Positions 6,615 through 8,514 of a stretch of DNA of 8,514 bases are shown in pieces. This DNA is from JAEUSI01 sp036782915. Its GTDB lineage: Bacteria; Bacteroidota; Ignavibacteria; Tepidaquicellales; Tepidaquicellaceae. A program made the translations under genes and the position numbers. The notes below the pieces were generated by a model that made no database searches, was not told where the DNA came from, and saw only the letters and a list, made by a program, of their open reading frames with translations. The DNA is taken from contig DAIPYE010000143.1 of the NCBI GenBank assembly GCA_036782915.1, positions 1 through 8,514 of the forward strand, given 5' to 3'. How positions within the stretch are numbered: the first letter of the stretch is position 1; every line of letters begins with the position of its first letter.

Positions 6615-6687
6615 TGGAGCTAAGCGGGGTCGAACCGCTGACCTTCTGAATGCCATTCAGACACTCTACCAACTGAGCTATAGCCCC
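6615..6687 (-). tRNA. tRNA-Ala, anticodon GGC
   Basis: Read on the minus strand, 73 bases fold into a full cloverleaf. The acceptor GGGGCTA pairs with TAGCTCC, including the G3:U70 wobble that is the main alanine identity element. The D-stem is GCTC/GAGT, the anticodon stem TCTGA/TCAGA, and the T-stem AGCGG/CCGCT with TTCGACC as the T-loop. The seven-base anticodon loop ATGGCAT puts GGC at 34-36 (plus strand 6652-6654), decoding GCC and GCU. The loop has A32 and U38, a pair typical of bacterial tRNA-Ala(GGC). The discriminator is A73 and the CCA end is not encoded, so it must be added by a nucleotidyltransferase. It lies 53 bases upstream of rplU on the same strand with no terminator between. 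Confidence 0.97.
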
Positions 6688-7012
6688 AAAAATGCTATTT
6701 ATTTTTTTCTAAGCATTCAAAATACAAATTATTGAGCTGAATTTCAAACCATAATTTGAAAATCTGCTGACTTTTTTAAATGAATTGTAAATCTTAGAGA
6801 AAATTTAAAAAGTTTAAATTTGAGCCAGTATTGCGGTTTTTTAAAATTTGGAAGTCAAAGAATTGCCAAAAAGACGCAAATCATATATGATTGAAAGTAT
6901 TTTGGCTTGAAACAAGAATAAAGCTGAAAAGAGATTTTCACAGGTTATACTATAAATGATATTTTTAATTTTTTGATATTTACATATCTTAATTAAAACT
7001 AAATATAAGATT
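6688..7012. other. Gene-free region upstream of tRNA-Ala and the antitoxin-like gene
   Basis: No believable gene was found in these 325 bases, which must hold the divergent promoters for tRNA-Ala and the gene at 7013. Structured pieces are: AATGCT/AGCATT arms (6691-6696, 6712-6717) around a T-rich loop; a 9-bp inverted repeat AAATTTAAA/TTTAAATTT (6801-6809, 6813-6821); the concentric dyad at 6865-6906; and GTTATACTAT at 6944-6953, repeated after the next gene at 7261-7270. The reverse-strand frame across 6841-7077 has no recognisable protein and overlaps the better gene. Confidence 0.6.
6865..6906. promoter_or_regulatory. Concentric double dyad, candidate operator
   Basis: A perfect 14-base palindrome, AATCATATATGATT at 6879-6892, is flanked by GCCAAAA (6865-6871) and TTTTGGC (6900-6906). 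Both inverted repeats share the same centre, 6885.5, with seven unmatched base pairs between inner and outer arms. The 42-base span covers four helical turns, a layout suited to a dimer or pair of dimers binding DNA. It lies about 105 bases before the ATG at 7013 and about 180 bases before tRNA-Ala. Its role is unknown. Confidence 0.4.
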
Positions 7013-7219
7013 ATGACCGGTCTTTTAGAAAAAGTTATACATAAAATCAGCAAATTATCTGAAGCAGAACAGAACAAAATAGCGCAGATGATTCTGAATG
7101 AAATTGCAAATGAAAAAAAATGGTCCGGTAAGTTTAAGATATCACAGAATGAATTGTTAATTCTTCCAGAAGAAGCGAAAGTTGAATATAAAAATGAGAA
7201 AGCAATATTATTTGATTAA
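7013..7219 (+). CDS. Small antitoxin-like protein, no partner toxin nearby
   Basis: This 68-residue protein resembles, from memory, a family of about 70-residue proteins common in cyanobacteria and other environmental bacteria, annotated as hypothetical or as the antitoxin of a RelE/ParE-type pair. The shared pattern is an N-terminal helix (LLEKVIHKISKL, 4-15), the stretch EAEQNKIAQMILNEI (17-31), a Glu-Lys-Lys-Trp turn at 34-37, then F..SQ..L..LPEEA..EY (41-59) and a final Asp. The length is full for that family, so the gene does not look truncated. No toxin gene adjoins it: 7220-7404 is non-coding and recG follows. It could be an orphan antitoxin, a domesticated remnant, or a protein with another role. 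The ATG at 7013 is the natural start, with an A/T-only leader and no Shine-Dalgarno. Confidence 0.65.
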   Translation: MTGLLEKVIHKISKLSEAEQNKIAQMILNEIANEKKWSGKFKISQNELLILPEEAKVEYKNEKAILFD

Positions 7220-7237
7220 TTTGGAAATTGAAAACAT

Positions 7238-7255
7238 TAACCACAGAAAAATTCA
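7238..7255 (-). repeat. Fragment resembling a CCACAG-type intergenic repeat
   Basis: TTAACCACAGAAAAATTC starts 18 bases after the stop of the antitoxin-like gene. Read on the minus strand it contains TTCTGTGG, the same general word as the ATTGGTGG end of the array at 1575-1620. It may be a worn copy of the same dispersed repeat family in opposite orientation. The rest of the 7220-7404 spacer shows only A/T-rich sequence and the recG promoter-like match. Confidence 0.25.
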
Positions 7256-7370
7256 AATAAGTTATACTATGAAACGTTAATTCCATAACAATTCATTTCT
7301 CACCTTTAAAAATATTTTCAAATAAATTATCAGATTTATTACCTTAAACAAAAAATATTTTATTTCTAAT

Positions 7371-7399
7371 TTGCATCAATAATAATCCGCATTTATAAT
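7371..7399 (+). promoter_or_regulatory. Promoter-like TTGCAT-N17-TATAAT abutting recG
   Basis: TTGCAT (7371-7376) and a consensus TATAAT (7394-7399) are separated by exactly 17 bases. The -10 box ends 5 bases before the recG ATG at 7405, so a transcript started at the usual distance would begin at or within a base or two of the start codon. That would make the mRNA nearly leaderless. In A/T-rich DNA a chance match is quite possible. Confidence 0.4.
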
Positions 7400-7404
7400 T
7401 CATA

Positions 7405-8514
7405 ATGGATCTGAAATATTTAAAAGGTGTCGGTGATCAGAGAGCGGAAGCTTTCAGAAAGATCGGGATCGAAAGCCTTGATGACTTTCTGAAATTCATC
7501 CCGCGTACATATATTAAAATGGTGAGTGTCCGTGAAGTGCTGAAGAATCTTGGTGAAAATGTTCTTGTAACGGGCGAAGTAATTGATATCCGATACCCGA
7601 AACATAACCATCAGCCGATCGAGATTACATTGTTTGACAAAACTGGCTCGGTTGAAATTCCGATATTCGGAGCCAGTGAATTCCGTTCGAAGCAGTTCCG
7701 TCTTAAAGAAAGTTTTTTATTCTGGATAAAAACGGATAATGATAATTTCAGTTCGCGGCTAAAGATCAGTTACCGTGATCATATTAAACTGAACATTGCT
7801 GATCCGTTCGAAGCGGATTTTTTGAAATTTAAATTCATTCCTTTATATGAACTATCCGGCGTTTTGAAGAAATCCTGGATAAGACCGCTTCTGCTTTCTA
7901 AAATTGTTTTCAATGCATTCAATACCTTGTTAAAATCAAACCCGAATTATATCGAAGAAACATTGCCTGAACATTTTTTAAAGGAATATGATCTGATAAG
8001 CAAAAAAGATGCAGTAGTCAGGATCAACTTTCCCGTTAAATATTCCGATATTGAAACTTCACGAAGACGCCTGGCTTTTGAAGAGCTTTTTTTTTTAGAA
8101 TTAATACTGGCATTGAAAAAGAAAACTCTTGAAAATGAAAAGAAAGGAATTACTTTTAATAAGGATATTACAGAACTGAAAGAAAGATTTAAAAAGTTGC
8201 TTCCCTATGAATTAACGAATGCTCAGATCAGGGTCATAAATGAAATTCACAAAGATATGAACTCGGATAAGTGCATGAACAGACTTTTGCAGGGAGATGT
8301 GGGAAGCGGAAAAACTGTTGTTGCTGTGTTTTCAATGCTGATCGCCATAGAAAACGGATATCAGAGCGCATTTATGTGTCCGACGGAATTACTGGCTGAG
8401 CAGCATTATAAAACTATTACAGAATTGCTGAAACTTTTCGATCTTAAAATTACATTACTTGTCGGCGGACAGAAGAAAAAATTACGTGAGGAAATACTCG
8501 GGGATATAAAGTCA
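7405..8514 (+). CDS. recG: ATP-dependent DNA helicase RecG, N-terminal part (cut by window edge)
   Basis: I translated 370 codons from the ATG at 7405 to the window end without a stop, roughly the first half of a family usually near 690-700 residues. RecG binds branched DNA and drives fork regression and branch migration during replication-fork rescue and recombination. The start MDLKYLKGVGDQRAEAFRKIG matches the family's LKGVGPKRA opening. An OB-fold wedge domain, used to grip the fork, follows at roughly residues 40-130. The helicase region begins with LTNAQIRVINEI (270-281), then Walker A in MNRLLQGDVGSGKT (291-304), then motif Ia, PTELLAEQHY (326-335). Motifs II-VI lie beyond the edge. 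No Shine-Dalgarno is present and the upstream promoter-like match is unusually close. It follows the antitoxin-like gene by 185 bases and is probably transcribed on its own. Confidence 0.95.
   Translation, partial: MDLKYLKGVGDQRAEAFRKIGIESLDDFLKFIPRTYIKMVSVREVLKNLGENVLVTGEVIDIRYPKHNHQPIEITLFDKTGSVEIPIFGASEFRSKQFRLKESFLFWIKTDNDNFSSRLKISYRDHIKLNIADPFEADFLKFKFIPLYELSGVLKKSWIRPLLLSKIVFNAFNTLLKSNPNYIEETLPEHFLKEYDLISKKDAVVRINFPVKYSDIETSRRRLAFEELFFLELILALKKKTLENEKKGITFNKDITELKERFKKLLPYELTNAQIRVINEIHKDMNSDKCMNRLLQGDVGSGKTVVAVFSMLIAIENGYQSAFMCPTELLAEQHYKTITELLKLFDLKITLLVGGQKKKLREEILGDIKS

Noticed and set aside
6691..6717. AATGCT/AGCATT hairpin as a terminator before tRNA-Ala
   Set aside because: The stem has only six pairs around a 15-base loop, and the T-run lies within the loop rather than after the stem.
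6841..7077. Open frame of 78 codons on the minus strand
   Set aside because: It has no recognisable domain, is rich in codons expected from A/T-rich DNA, and overlaps the antitoxin-like gene, whose protein has a family-like pattern.
7220..7404. Searched for a RelE/ParE or other toxin gene after the antitoxin-like gene
   Set aside because: All frames are broken by stops within short distances and no toxin-like peptide is visible.
7420..7611. Minus-strand open frame inside recG
   Set aside because: It lies wholly within the well-matched RecG N-terminal coding region and is its antisense shadow. The same applies to the frames antisense to the ABC gene (1686-2018) and rplU (6335-6520).
1..8514. 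CRISPR array, IS element, prophage, att site or riboswitch
   Set aside because: There are no regularly spaced identical repeats, no transposase, integrase or phage genes, and no recognisable riboswitch core on either strand.

Overview
This is an ordinary chromosomal segment from an AT-rich bacterium, with no phage, IS, CRISPR or plasmid genes. The likeliest source is the Bacteroidota/Chlorobiota/Ignavibacteriota side of the tree. Three things point there: almost no start codon is preceded by a Shine-Dalgarno sequence, leaders are A/T-only, and the malate dehydrogenase is the short LDH-like type. The phylum is an inference; no 16S rRNA or other marker settles it.

Layout. Positions 1-1323 (minus strand) carry a TTG-started 3-methyladenine DNA glycosylase (mpg), followed 14 bases later by the N-terminal half of an MBL/beta-CASP nuclease that runs off the left edge. 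A 399-base divergent spacer (1324-1722) holds no gene. It does hold a split inverted repeat, a perfect hairpin and a roughly 10-base-period array of ATYNGTG units. Positions 1723-4833 (plus strand) carry an ABC ATPase with no permease beside it, an overlapping gene for an exported Asn/Tyr/Phe-rich protein that looks like an outer-membrane beta-barrel, and a small RsbW-like ATP-binding protein with a GTG start. A hairpin at 4835-4866 separates this run from the convergent mdh.

The minus-strand block at 4892-6687 reads, in transcription order, tRNA-Ala(GGC), rplU (L21), rpmA (L27), a strong intrinsic terminator, then mdh. The terminator lies only 30 bases before the mdh start codon. Positions 6688-7012 are gene-free but contain a 42-base concentric dyad. 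Next come a 68-codon antitoxin-like orphan gene (7013-7219), a short spacer, and the first 370 codons of recG, cut by the right edge.

Functionally this is housekeeping: DNA repair (mpg, recG), RNA processing (MBL/beta-CASP), translation (tRNA-Ala, L21, L27) and the TCA cycle (mdh). I found no convincing new multi-gene system. The points most worth a second look are the ABC ATPase/beta-barrel pair, the structured spacer at 1324-1722, the dyad at 6865-6906 and the orphan antitoxin-like gene.
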